Assembly: GCF_003576475.1 (NCBI RefSeq)
Contig: NZ_QWGR01000001.1
Location: forward strand, 496,001 to 560,000
Origin: Maribellus luteus
GTDB taxonomy: Bacteria; Bacteroidota; Bacteroidia; Bacteroidales; Prolixibacteraceae
Direction of reading: 5' to 3'
DNA: 64,000 nucleotides
Positions 53,521 to 62,257 of this stretch are shown here, in pieces. Positions within the stretch are counted from its first letter, which is position 1, and each line of letters starts with the position of its first letter. Under the pieces are notes generated by a model. The model was not told the origin of the DNA and made no database searches. It saw nothing but the letters and a program-made list of their open reading frames with translations. A program made the translations under genes and the position numbers.

Positions 53521-53561
53521 AACTCATGTAACTCGTCCCGAGTGCTCGGGACTCGTTTCAT
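53521..53561. repeat. 41-bp dispersed repeat, copy 2
   Basis: Identical to 25572-25612 at 40 of 41 positions. Here the core hairpin is perfect: GTCCCGAG-TG-CTCGGGAC. It lies between the zinc-ribbon gene and the GldL-like gene. Confidence 0.7.
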
Positions 53562-53570
53562 GGTAATAAT

Positions 53571-53777
53571 CTATTTCCGGTTGTTTTCAATTTGGCTCTC
53601 AAGTTCCTTCACTCTTTTCCTTAAGAGAGTAATGGCGATTGCAGAGCCGATAATGTTTGTTAAAATGCCTGTCCAAAACAAAAGGTCTCCGTAGGGATAA
53701 TGTTGCAGTTTAAAGAGTGCACCTACTAAAATTACGATGGCTGGAATAGCGGTCAATAAGGTTATTGTTTTTTTCAT
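53571..53777 (-). CDS. Small two-helix membrane protein, GldL-like
   Basis: 68 residues: two hydrophobic helices (ITLLTAIPAIVILVGALF and LLFWTGILTNIIGSAIAITLL) joined by KLQHYPYGD, and a charged C-terminal helix. The segment around LFKLQHYPYGDLLFWTG matches the N-terminal membrane part of gliding-motility protein GldL, the motor subunit of the type 9 secretion system. It lacks the long periplasmic part, so it is a small relative of unknown function rather than GldL. Confidence 0.65.
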   Translation of the reverse strand: MKKTITLLTAIPAIVILVGALFKLQHYPYGDLLFWTGILTNIIGSAIAITLLRKRVKELESQIENNRK

Positions 53778-53880
53778 AGTTGATGGTGTTTTATGTAGTT
53801 GTTTTTTGTGTTCCAGCTTTTCATCCTTTTACAGCTATTTAAAAATCACTGTTGTCCCATTAAAATAATTACAGAACAGC

Positions 53881-54025
53881 AGATTGCTTCACTCCGTTCG
53901 CAATGACGATGTTGCGAGACAGTTAGGTGTGTGGAGGGGTTGGTTGGCTCCAATGCCGCCAACCAACCCCTCCACATATAAAAAACCTTGAATTGTGCGT
54001 CATTGCGAGCATCGCGAAGCAATCT
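53881..54025. repeat. REPIN/MITE-like palindromic element
   Basis: Termini AGATTGCTTC...CGCAATGACG (53881-53908) and its reverse complement (53998-54025) enclose a central hairpin of about 19 bp (arms 53930-53948 and 53958-53976, core GGAGGGGTTGGTTGG). The end sequence GTCATTGCGAG...GAAGCAATCT is a REP type found in many unrelated genomes. The paired, inverted layout fits a REPIN or small non-autonomous mobile element in the gap between the signalling operon and the GldL-like gene. The rest of the roughly 325-base gap shows no gene. Confidence 0.75.
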
Positions 54026-54102
54026 TTAAGATTAACCGGACACTCATGTTTAAAAATAGCAATCTTTTGTAAAGAAAGAGAAGGCTGGGCGAAATATAAA
54101 AT

Positions 54103-54474
54103 TTAATTCAGCTGCAGCGATTGCTGGATCTCAAAGTCAATTTCGTTCAATTTAAAGGGTTTGCTGAAATATTTTCGGATGAGGCCTTGTTGCTGTGCTT
54201 CCTGAATTTCAGCGTTAAAGTCGAAACCGGTAACAATAAAGTAGGAACTTTGGGGGGAGATATCGCTTGCCAGCCTGATAAATTCGATGCCACTCATGTA
54301 AGGCATTTTCATATCGCTCAGAACTACCCTGATGTCGTGGTTGTTTTTTAATATTTCCAAACCACTGGGGCCATCGGGAGCGGTTAAAACTTCGTATTGC
54401 TTTGAAAAATTGACCTTTAACAACATAAGGTTTAGCGGTTCGTCGTCGACGTACAAGATTTTTGGCTTACTCAT
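54103..54474 (-). CDS. Single-domain response regulator
   Basis: 123 residues, receiver only: ILYVDDEPLNLM, phospho-acceptor Asp in VVLSDMKMPYMSGIEF, Thr in YFIVTGFDF and Lys in YFSKPFKLNE. Its start overlaps the stop of the upstream kinase gene by four bases, giving a tightly coupled kinase-regulator pair. The lack of an output domain suggests action by protein contact. Confidence 0.92.
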   Translation of the reverse strand: MSKPKILYVDDEPLNLMLLKVNFSKQYEVLTAPDGPSGLEILKNNHDIRVVLSDMKMPYMSGIEFIRLASDISPQSSYFIVTGFDFNAEIQEAQQQGLIRKYFSKPFKLNEIDFEIQQSLQLN

Positions 54475-55553
54475 AATGTGTGTTTTTTTACTGGTAATTC
54501 AACGGTTACAGTGGTGCCTTTCCCCGGAACGGAGTTAAAACGCAACTCTCCGTTGTGCTCTTTGATAATGCTGTAGGTAATAGACAAACCCAGGCCGGTA
54601 CCTTTTCCAGGGTCTTTGGTGGTATAAAATGGTTCTGTAATTTTTGCCAGGTCTACTTCTTCAATGCCACAGCCGGTGTCGGTGATCTCGGTAATAACGC
54701 TGGAGCCGCTGTTGGTGGTACGAATACTTATTTCCCCTTCGGTGCCGATCGACTGGCTGGCATTCATCAGAATATTAAGGAAAATCTGGTGCATTTTACC
54801 CACATTTCCCGGAATGATGATGGCATGATCAGCGTAATTTTCTTCCACTTTCACCCGGTACTTTAATTCGTTGCTTAATATCATCAGGCAATTCCCGATA
54901 ATCTCGTGCAGATCGCAATTCTCGTCGTACGTGGTGTTGGTACGGCTCATCTGGTTCAAACCCGAAACAATGGCGTTAATCCGCTCAATACCGGTGCGAA
55001 TGCCTTTCAGAAAAAGGTCGGTATTTTCGTGCTGAAGTTTGTTCTCTTCGAAATAGTGCTCCAGGCCGGTAAGTCCTCCCAGCATGTAATTCAGCGGGTT
55101 GTTGATTTCGTGCGCAATTCCGGCGGTAAGCACGCCAAGCGAAGCCATTTTTTCGGCCTGAAACAATTGTGCCTGCATGTTATTCAGGTTTTCCAGCACA
55201 TGTTTCAGGTCCTCGTTTTGCCGGTTAATGGTTTCGTTTTTTAACGAAAGCTCCTCAACCACTTTATCCAGTCTTCGGGTTTTCTCCACTACCATTTCGT
55301 GCAGGTTGTCGCGGTGTTGCTGAATTTCGATTTCCGCATCGCGAAGTTTTTTCAGGTGTTTGTGAAGAATCAGGAAAAAAAAGATACCGGTAATAAACAC
55401 ATAAAACCAACCTTTGTAGGTTTGTATTTGTGTCATTACTTCCGGATTGGAAATTACACTGTTCAGAAAACGGTCAGAAAAAATGATCCAAAGTCCTCCG
55501 GCCAGTATATAAGCCGCCGCCAGACTATGTTCAAACCTTATTTTTTTTATCAT
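54471..55553 (-). CDS. Membrane-bound sensor histidine kinase
   Basis: 360 residues. Two N-terminal helices (SLAAAYILAGGLWIIFS and GWFYVFITGIFFFLILH) enclose a short extracytoplasmic loop of about 35 residues, too small for a folded sensor. A long coiled coil (about 75-140) leads to the phospho-acceptor His in TAGIAHEINNPLNYM and the HATPase (NILMNASQSI; DTGCGIEE; GKGTGLGLSI). The cognate regulator follows with a four-base overlap. The loop suggests sensing within or near the membrane. Confidence 0.92.
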   Translation of the reverse strand: MIKKIRFEHSLAAAYILAGGLWIIFSDRFLNSVISNPEVMTQIQTYKGWFYVFITGIFFFLILHKHLKKLRDAEIEIQQHRDNLHEMVVEKTRRLDKVVEELSLKNETINRQNEDLKHVLENLNNMQAQLFQAEKMASLGVLTAGIAHEINNPLNYMLGGLTGLEHYFEENKLQHENTDLFLKGIRTGIERINAIVSGLNQMSRTNTTYDENCDLHEIIGNCLMILSNELKYRVKVEENYADHAIIIPGNVGKMHQIFLNILMNASQSIGTEGEISIRTTNSGSSVITEITDTGCGIEEVDLAKITEPFYTTKDPGKGTGLGLSITYSIIKEHNGELRFNSVPGKGTTVTVELPVKKHTL

Positions 55554-55875
55554 TCTGTTTTATGTGTCTGTTTTCGCTACAAAAATACTACTAATTGTTC
55601 AAATGTGCATATCTCGACACATATGCAGTTGTTTGTTACTCTGTCATTAACAAATATATAGTGGTATTTTGTTTAGCTGAAACAAAAATTTAATTCCCAA
55701 AAATAAACGGAGCTTGAGTAAAGGCTGGCATTCTTTAAAAGTTGATTGTTCCGACTTCAGGGAATCGACGGTCTTAGCAAAAGAATACGTGACTTTAGCC
55801 CGGGAAAATAAATCGAGGGAAGCCTCAGTAGAAATTACCCCGTAATAATTTTGCGGACCGGGAGCCAGGAACTTT

Positions 55876-56155
55876 ACTGGCCTGCCGCAGTTGTGCGACA
55901 CCCGGCCAGGAAAAATTATACCCCTGTTGCACTGCTGCGAAGGGGGTCTCCCTAAAATTTTTTGCCACTTGCAGAATTGCGGGGAGGCAATCAGAATAAT
56001 TATTGATAATTACACAGCTGCGGGAGGGGTCTCACAACATTTTTTCGCCTGTTGCAGGACTGCGGGAAGCCATCAATAAATTTTTTTGCCCTTTACAGGT
56101 TTGCAGCAAGCCTCTAAAAAAGGTTGCCGGGTAGTTACACGGTTGCAGGATGGCT
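55876..56155. repeat. Degenerate ~42-bp tandem repeat
   Basis: Six to seven imperfect units with starts near 55883, 55925, 55967, 56010, 56050, 56091 and 56134 (periods 40-43). The shared core is TTGCAG-n3-TGCGGG, near-palindromic, usually followed by an A/T tract ending TTTTTTGCC. The whole non-coding stretch from 55554 to 57287 is given over to this array and the one that follows. I do not recognise the element. Confidence 0.65.
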
Positions 56156-56219
56156 TTAACCGATCTTGTTTGGGTGTTTTTTGGAAGCGGGATTATTGCT
56201 GAAATCGGCGATTGGAGCG

Positions 56220-57074
56220 GGTGCAGCGCACCCATGACATTCTTTTCTGTTTTTTTGATGAATTATGTTTCGGTACGCCGCACCTTTTTTCTCAACGACA
56301 ATTTCGGTCTATAAAGATTTGGCAGCGATGCTGCTAAAACCAACTTTTTAATCCTAAACAGATATTAAGGTGCAACGCACCATTAGCATCCATAGCTTTG
56401 AAAAAAAAACAAGATAAAAGGAAGAAGGTGCAGCGCACCACTAACATTTGTAGTTACAAATAGCATAATATAAAAAGGAGGTGCAGCGCACCGGGATATT
56501 CATTGGTTGAGAACTTGATTTTATCAAAGACATCTCGGTGCGCTGCACCTTTATTCTCAACGACAATTTCGATCTATAAAGATTTCGCAGCGATGCTGCT
56601 AAATCCAACTTTTTAATCCTAAACAGATATTAAGGTGCAACGCACCATTAGCATCCATAGCTTTGAAAAAAACAAGATAAAAGGAAGAAGGTGCAGCGCA
56701 CCACTAACATTTGTAGTTACAAATAGCATAATATAAAAAGGAGGTGCAGCGCACCGGGATATTCATTGGTTGAGAACTAAATTTTATCAAAGGACATCTC
56801 GGTGCGCTGCACCTTTATTCTCAACGACAATTTCGATCTATAAAGATTTCGCAGCGATGCTGCTAAAACCAGCTTTTTAATCCAAAACAGATATTAAGGT
56901 GCAACGCACCATTAGCATCCATAGCTTTGAAAAAAACAAGATAAAAGAAAGAAGGTGCCGCGCACCACTAGCATTTGTAGTTACAAATAGCATAATATAA
57001 AAAGGAGGTGCAGCGCACCGGGAATATTTGTAGTCAGAATAGATCGGAAAACAAAACGCAAGGTGCAGCGCACC
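56220..57074. repeat. ~264-bp tandem repeat with GGTGCAGCGCACC palindromes
   Basis: Almost three copies of a 264-265-bp unit begin at 56271, 56536 and 56800. The copies are nearly identical over much of their length. Each contains four copies of a 13-mer, GGTGCAGCGCACC or a close variant, with the first in reverse orientation; spacing within a unit is about 97, 56, 53 and 57 bases. Two more 13-mers flank the array (56220 and 57062), giving fourteen. Arms GGTGC/GCACC make short hairpins. No significant open frame runs through. The 57075-57287 flank holds no gene. Confidence 0.85.
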
Positions 57075-57287
57075 GCTGACATTGTCGTTTGTAAGAAGAA
57101 CAGGCTTTAGCCCCAATAACAAAATCCCGCCGGGATTGCATGTCGGTAAAAACAGGATAGCCCGTTGCCAGTTCCACTCCGGCCGGAGTCGAATGTCCGT
57201 TTGTTATTTCACCCAACTGGTTGAAAAATATTTTCTGCGCACATCTGCGTTATCTGTGTGCCGTTCCATGTTTTTGACCGTGGTTGT

Positions 57288-59540
57288 TTAGTCCACCGTA
57301 GTTTCTTCCTGGTTTTTGGCTGGTGTTTTTTGCGATGAATGGTCGGAATTGCTCCGGGCACTGCCCAAACGTGATTTCTGACGTTCGTATCGTGCAGGCT
57401 GTTTACGGTCGGGCCAAAAGTTGTTGTCCATGTCGCAGTCGGCAGTTTCGCGGTACGGATCCAGAACGATCTGCTTTACTTCTTTGTTGAAGAAGAATAC
57501 CTTTGAAACTTCGTCGTTGTTGCGGCGCCATATTTCTGCCGGAATTCGCTGAACTTCCTCGGTCCCGTCGGTAAACTCAAATTTCAGAATAACCGGCATT
57601 ACCAGCCCGCCAAGGTTTTTAAAATCGATCTGGCAGAAATGGACATTTTCGCCCATTATTTTCTTTTCTTCATTGGAAAGTGTGGACAGAAAACGATCGT
57701 ATTCCCTTTCGTCCTGTTGAGTAACCGCGTACTGGTCTGAAAAAGAAGTAAGGTTATCGGGGACAGAGTTATTCACCAAACGTATTTCTGCCTCTTTTGA
57801 GTCCGGGTGGTACCATCTTACATCCTCCATCGAAATATCGCAATGGTCGGTAGAATAAAACCAGCCACGCCAAAACCAGTCGAGGTCAACACCCGAGGCA
57901 TCTTCCATGGTGCGGAAAAAATCGGCAGGAGTGGGGTGTTTAAACATCCAGCGCTGCGCATATTCCCTGAAGGCATAATCGAAAAGTTCGGGCCCCATCA
58001 CTGTCTCCCGCAGAATCTTGAGGGCTACCGCTGGTTTGTAGTAAGCATTGCTTCCTATTTGCCATACCGATTCCGAATTGGTCATAATGGGGGAGATGTA
58101 TTTCTTGTTGCCCCTCATGTACGGGACAATGCTTGACGGCATAATTTTCCGTAACGGAAAATCAGGATCCCAGGCCTCTTCTGCCAGGCATTCAAGAAAA
58201 GTGTTCAGGCCTTCGTCCATCCAGGTCCACTGGCGTTCGTCGGAGTTAACGATCATCGGGAAAAAATTGTGTCCGATTTCGTGCACAATTACACCAATCA
58301 TGTCGTATTTGGTGCGTTCGCTGTACTTGCCTTCTTTGTCGGGGCGGCCTCCGTTGAAGCTGATCATCGGGTATTCCATGCCAATCCGGTCGGTGTGCAC
58401 CGAAATCGCCACAGGGTAGGGATAGTCAAACGTATATTTTGAATAGCTTTTAAGCGTGTGTGCAACTACCCGCGTCGAATACTGCTCCCACAGCGGGTTT
58501 CCTTCTTTCGGGTAATACGACATGGCTAAAACGGTACGTTCGCCAAAGGGAACCGCCATTGCATCCCAGATAAATTTACGCGAAGACGCAAAGGCAAAAT
58601 CACGCACCTTGGTGGCTTTGAAAATCCATGTTTTTTCTTCCTTCGCTTTTCGCTTTTCCGCTTTTTCCGCCTCGGCTTGTGTGACGATGATAAGCGGCTC
58701 TTCCGATTTCCGGGCAGCTTCCAAACGACTGATTTGTTCCGCGGTTAAAACCGTTTCCGGGTTTTGCAATTCGCCGGTAGCCGCCACAATGTGGTCGGAA
58801 GGCACTGTTATTTGCACTTCAAAATCTCCAAACGGGAGTGCAAACTCACCGGCACCCAAAAACTGTTTGTGCTGCCAGCCTTCCACTTCGTTGTAAACCG
58901 CCATTCGCGGGTAAAACTGTGCAACGGCATAAATGTAATTGTCGTCGTCGGCAAAATATTCATAGCCCGAGCGGCCGCCATCTGTCATCCGGTTGTTGAT
59001 GTTGTACCACCATTTTACCGAAAAAGTAAACGAGTTGCCGGGTTGCAGAGGCTCTGGCAAATCAACCCGCATCATGGTTTTATTAACGGTGGCCGGAAGG
59101 TCTTTTCCGCTGCTGTCTTTCACATGTTCAAGTTTGAAGCCACCATCAAAATCCTGAATAAGATTTTCAAGGTGCGAATAATTTACGCGTTGGCCCATGT
59201 CCATGGCGGCTGTTTGGTAAGTATCCGATTCTTTGGCGCGTATGTTTTGATCGAGCTGCAACCACAGGTAATTCAACGCATCGGGCGACTGGTTGTGGTA
59301 GGTAATGCTTTCCTCTCCGGCAATCCTTTGTTTTTTGTCGTCGAGCCTGATGCTGATTTTATAATCTACCTTTTGCTGCCAGTATTCGTGGCCGGGCGCT
59401 CCCGAAGCAGTCCGGTAAGCATTGGGTGTGGCAAGTTCTTGTTTTAACTGGCGGAATTTATTCAGGTTGGTGTTTTCCTGGCCAAATACCGACCAGGCGA
59501 CAGTGGTTACAAGAAAGAAGAGCGCACAAATTTTTTTCAT
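57288..59540 (-). CDS. M1-family metallopeptidase
   Basis: 750 residues with a signal peptide (ICALFFLVTTVAWSVFGQ). The N-terminal beta-domain is followed by the gluzincin catalytic domain: zinc motif VHEIGHNFFPMIV, with the third ligand Glu in WTWMDEGLNTFLE, and the substrate loop FNGGRPDKEG around the usual GxMEN position (MEYPMISFNG). The C-terminal part is acidic and basic patches without known domain. The family trims peptides from their N-terminus. It lacks neighbours that specify a substrate. Confidence 0.9.
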   Translation of the reverse strand: MKKICALFFLVTTVAWSVFGQENTNLNKFRQLKQELATPNAYRTASGAPGHEYWQQKVDYKISIRLDDKKQRIAGEESITYHNQSPDALNYLWLQLDQNIRAKESDTYQTAAMDMGQRVNYSHLENLIQDFDGGFKLEHVKDSSGKDLPATVNKTMMRVDLPEPLQPGNSFTFSVKWWYNINNRMTDGGRSGYEYFADDDNYIYAVAQFYPRMAVYNEVEGWQHKQFLGAGEFALPFGDFEVQITVPSDHIVAATGELQNPETVLTAEQISRLEAARKSEEPLIIVTQAEAEKAEKRKAKEEKTWIFKATKVRDFAFASSRKFIWDAMAVPFGERTVLAMSYYPKEGNPLWEQYSTRVVAHTLKSYSKYTFDYPYPVAISVHTDRIGMEYPMISFNGGRPDKEGKYSERTKYDMIGVIVHEIGHNFFPMIVNSDERQWTWMDEGLNTFLECLAEEAWDPDFPLRKIMPSSIVPYMRGNKKYISPIMTNSESVWQIGSNAYYKPAVALKILRETVMGPELFDYAFREYAQRWMFKHPTPADFFRTMEDASGVDLDWFWRGWFYSTDHCDISMEDVRWYHPDSKEAEIRLVNNSVPDNLTSFSDQYAVTQQDEREYDRFLSTLSNEEKKIMGENVHFCQIDFKNLGGLVMPVILKFEFTDGTEEVQRIPAEIWRRNNDEVSKVFFFNKEVKQIVLDPYRETADCDMDNNFWPDRKQPARYERQKSRLGSARSNSDHSSQKTPAKNQEETTVD

Positions 59541-59620
59541 TTTGAATACGTGTGGCGAAATGTTTTTAGAATTGACCGTACATTTTTCAATGTAACAATC
59601 ATTAAAGCTTATTGTTACCG

Positions 59621-60193
59621 TTACCAGAATTTATTTTGTATCAGCAATATCAGCGCAATTCCAAAACCGGCACCCGAAATATAAAGCCTCCAGAAATCGT
59701 GGCGGGCTTTCATCAGGTTAACCGTTAACATAAGAAGCAGAGCATAAACGCTGATGATTACGATTTGCCCGATTTCGACGCCCACCGTAAATCCCAGCAG
59801 CGGTGTGAACACATTGGATGCTCTTTCGATCTTGTTTTCGACATAATTGGAAACGCCCAGGCCGTGTATTAGTCCGAAAAATACCGTAACGACGTATATA
59901 ACCCGGTGGTTTCCTCTTTTCAGCGGCAATACATTGGCAATGGCAGTCACTAAAATGGTGAGCGGAATTAAAAAGGCTACCGTGCGCGAAGGTATACTTA
60001 CAATATTGAGTGTCGACAGAGCCAGCGTTATCGAATACCCAATGGTAAAGAAAGTAACCAGAATCAGCACCCTGACAAATTCTTTTGAACTGTATGCGGC
60101 GCAAAGTACCAGTACAAAAACGAAGGGGGCGTAGTTGTGGAAGTTAATGATGTGCTGGAAACCCAACCGCAGGTATGTCTCAAATGTGCTCAT
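59621..60193 (-). CDS. HupE/UreJ family membrane protein
   Basis: 190 residues with six or seven hydrophobic helices. The conserved family segments FFGLIHGLGVSNYVE and LLGFTVGVEIGQIVIISVYAL, with a His and a Glu within the membrane, match HupE/UreJ_2 proteins, which include nickel or cobalt permeases. No hydrogenase or urease gene is nearby. It probably handles a metal ion, but this cannot be shown here. The gene lies 80 bases downstream of nothing in common with the M1 peptidase except strand. Confidence 0.85.
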   Translation of the reverse strand: MSTFETYLRLGFQHIINFHNYAPFVFVLVLCAAYSSKEFVRVLILVTFFTIGYSITLALSTLNIVSIPSRTVAFLIPLTILVTAIANVLPLKRGNHRVIYVVTVFFGLIHGLGVSNYVENKIERASNVFTPLLGFTVGVEIGQIVIISVYALLLMLTVNLMKARHDFWRLYISGAGFGIALILLIQNKFW

Positions 60194-60564
60194 GTTTTAA
60201 TCGTTTTGCTGAATGATTTTGAAGTGAAACGATCATTCAAATTCTGTATTTCTGTTGGCATAAACCTGAAAGGTAGAATTTTGTATGAGTTGCACTTGTT
60301 GTTTTACAAAGCTGCAAATTTAGACAAGTGAAAATAAATAGAAAATAGCAGATCGTGTAATTGTTCGTCAATAAAGAGGATGCTGCCTGCTTTCCGAAGC
60401 GCGGGAGACACAACTTATGCCGATTCCGATTCTGAGAGAAAATTCGCAGCCAAAGCCTCGTGCTGAACAAAAGAAATATTTAGGGAGCACTTTCTTTTTC
60501 ATAATTGCTATTTTGTATGAACCAGAGGAAGCTTATCTTTGCTTACAGAGGGTAAAAATTACAC
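60194..60564. other. Divergent promoter region
   Basis: About 370 bases between HupE (minus) and the small membrane protein (plus). It must hold both promoters. I find no convincing consensus box, RNA gene or long palindrome. Confidence 0.35.
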
Positions 60565-60945
60565 ATGGATCCAATCATTTTGGTTATTTCTTTTATTATG
60601 ACACTTGCATTCCTGTCTTTTGGAGTCGGGACTGTAACGCTTGAACGTTTCCGAATTATCGGAACCCTGGTGCTGGTGTTCCTGAGCATGGGATTTTTGT
60701 TTAATGCCACTGCACTTTTGGTGATGATCCTGTTTTTTCCGTCTTCCCTGTTTTCAACCAACGGGCTGATTATGTTTAGCTCGTTTACAATTATGCTGGT
60801 TGATACCGTGTGGGCCTGGGGCAGATACCTAAAAAACGGTATCGACTCACGGGTGAGTCTGGCCTTGGTTCGTTATACTCAAATTGCTTTTTTTGTTTGG
60901 GTGATAAACTTCCTTTGGGGAATTGTTTTATTAATTTGGATTTAA
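60565..60945 (+). CDS. Small four-helix membrane protein, unknown
   Basis: 126 residues with four hydrophobic segments (e.g. IILVISFIMTLAFLSFGVGT and LVMILFFPSSLFSTNGLIMF), loops short and few charges. I do not recognise a family. It ends three bases before the SUI1-type gene, so the two may be co-transcribed. Codon usage and length look normal for a real gene. Confidence 0.6.
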   Translation: MDPIILVISFIMTLAFLSFGVGTVTLERFRIIGTLVLVFLSMGFLFNATALLVMILFFPSSLFSTNGLIMFSSFTIMLVDTVWAWGRYLKNGIDSRVSLALVRYTQIAFFVWVINFLWGIVLLIWI

Positions 60946-60948
60946 GTT

Positions 60949-61293
60949 ATGGCAAACGATTGGAAAGAACGTCTGGGAGTGGTTTTCTCCACCAATCCCG
61001 ATTTTCATTATGAAAAAGGACAGGAAGAAGAAGCAACAACGCTGCCTGCTCAGCAGCAAAACCTGAAAGTATTGCTCGACCGGAAACAGCGCAAAGGAAA
61101 ATCAGTAACCCTTGTAACGGGGTTTGTCGGAACGGAAGACGATTTGAAAGAACTGGGCAAGCTGCTGAAATCGAAGTGTGGCGTGGGCGGCACCGTAAAA
61201 GACGGCGAGATACTGATTCAGGGCGATTTTTGCACAAGGGTGATGGATATTCTGAAAAACGAAGGATACAAAGTAAAACGTGCAGGCGGTTGA
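60949..61293 (+). CDS. SUI1/YciH-family translation factor
   Basis: 114 residues: an acidic, Gln-rich N-terminus then the eIF1/SUI1 fold with [46 protein letters not shown] and a C-terminal helix. Length fits bacterial YciH, a stress-related relative of eIF1 that affects initiation fidelity. It follows the small membrane protein with three bases between them. Confidence 0.92.
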   Translation: MANDWKERLGVVFSTNPDFHYEKGQEEEATTLPAQQQNLKVLLDRKQRKGKSVTLVTGFVGTEDDLKELGKLLKSKCGVGGTVKDGEILIQGDFCTRVMDILKNEGYKVKRAGG

Positions 61294-61391
61294 TCGACAG
61301 GCTTTTTTTTTGCTTATCTTGAACTCCCGGGCAGAGTAGTACCTGATTTTACTTTTTTTTTGGATAAAAACCACAGATCTCAATCATCCGG

Positions 61392-62255
61392 ATGTCACAT
61401 ATTAAAATACAACTTGGAATTCTGGCACTTCTGCTACTGGTGGGAGGCACAGGTTGTGTTTCTTCCGAAGACCGGGCCGGAGTCAATGAATCGCTTTCCA
61501 TCGATTTTGAACAGAGCCCGGTCGGTAAATATTCCGAAAGACGACTAAAAAGCGAATGGCGCGGAACTCAAATTGTTTGCGGCAAAAAAGACTATGTTTT
61601 TTACAAGCTGGGCATCACTCCTTATCCCTTAACCATTGGTGAAGAACAAGCTAATAACTATTTGTCGGTGCAGATCGACAAAGGGCGTTTTGATCCCATT
61701 GTTGGAGCGCAGTGGAGTACGCCGCTCGCTGGCAGCGACTCTTTTTACCTGTCGTACCGGGTTCAGTTTGCCGGTGATTTTGATTTCCGGCGGGGCGGGA
61801 AATTACCTGGTTTGGCCGGAGGAGCTGCCAACTCGGGCGGAAATATCCCCAACGGAACCGACGGCTGGAGTGCGCGGATGATGTTTTGGGAAAACGGGAA
61901 GCTGAGTTTTTACCTGTACTATCCCGATCAACCCGGCGAGTATGGAGACCCGCTGTTTTGGCGACATTCTGACGGCGAAATAGTGAAGGCGGAAGCAGGA
62001 AAATGGTACACGATCCAACAATATATTCAAATGAATGATCCCGGGCAAAAGAACGGGATTGTAAAAGGCTGGCTGAACGGGGAACTGGTGTGCGATGCAG
62101 ATACCATCCGCTTTCGCGATACCGAAGCATTGAAAGTGGACCAGGTATTCTTTAGCGTGTTTATGGGCGGCGGCGATCTAAGCTGGGCTCCCGGGAAAGA
62201 CCAGCAAATTTGGTTCGACGATTTTCAGGCGTTTAACTCCTTAAAAAAGAACTGA
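61392..62255 (+). CDS. PL14-like polysaccharide lyase lipoprotein
   Basis: 287 residues. A lipobox (LVGGTGC, Cys 22) marks a lipoprotein. The rest is a jelly-roll-like beta domain: YLSYRVQFAGDFDF, GGKLPGLAGG, DGWSARMMFWENGKLSFYLYYP and WYTIQQYIQMND are the signature phrases of the PL14-type alginate/glucuronate lyase fold. It is two bases ahead of the MBOAT gene, so it probably acts on the polysaccharide that operon modifies. Whether it cleaves or only binds is unknown. Confidence 0.8.
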   Translation: MSHIKIQLGILALLLLVGGTGCVSSEDRAGVNESLSIDFEQSPVGKYSERRLKSEWRGTQIVCGKKDYVFYKLGITPYPLTIGEEQANNYLSVQIDKGRFDPIVGAQWSTPLAGSDSFYLSYRVQFAGDFDFRRGGKLPGLAGGAANSGGNIPNGTDGWSARMMFWENGKLSFYLYYPDQPGEYGDPLFWRHSDGEIVKAEAGKWYTIQQYIQMNDPGQKNGIVKGWLNGELVCDADTIRFRDTEALKVDQVFFSVFMGGGDLSWAPGKDQQIWFDDFQAFNSLKKN

Positions 62256-62257
62256 AA

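Noticed and set aside
55647-55901. Minus-strand 84-codon open frame downstream of the kinase gene's promoter
   Set aside because: No recognisable domain and unusual composition; it runs into the degenerate tandem repeat and lacks a convincing start context.
56220-57074. CRISPR array
   Set aside because: The repeats are 264 bp with internal 13-mers of both orientations; there are no unique spacers of uniform length and no cas genes.
56877-57122. Minus-strand 81-codon open frame within the repeat array
   Set aside because: Its sequence is made of translated GGTGCAGCGCACC repeats (GALH, RCAAP, GARH) and ends inside the array; there is no sign of coding constraint.
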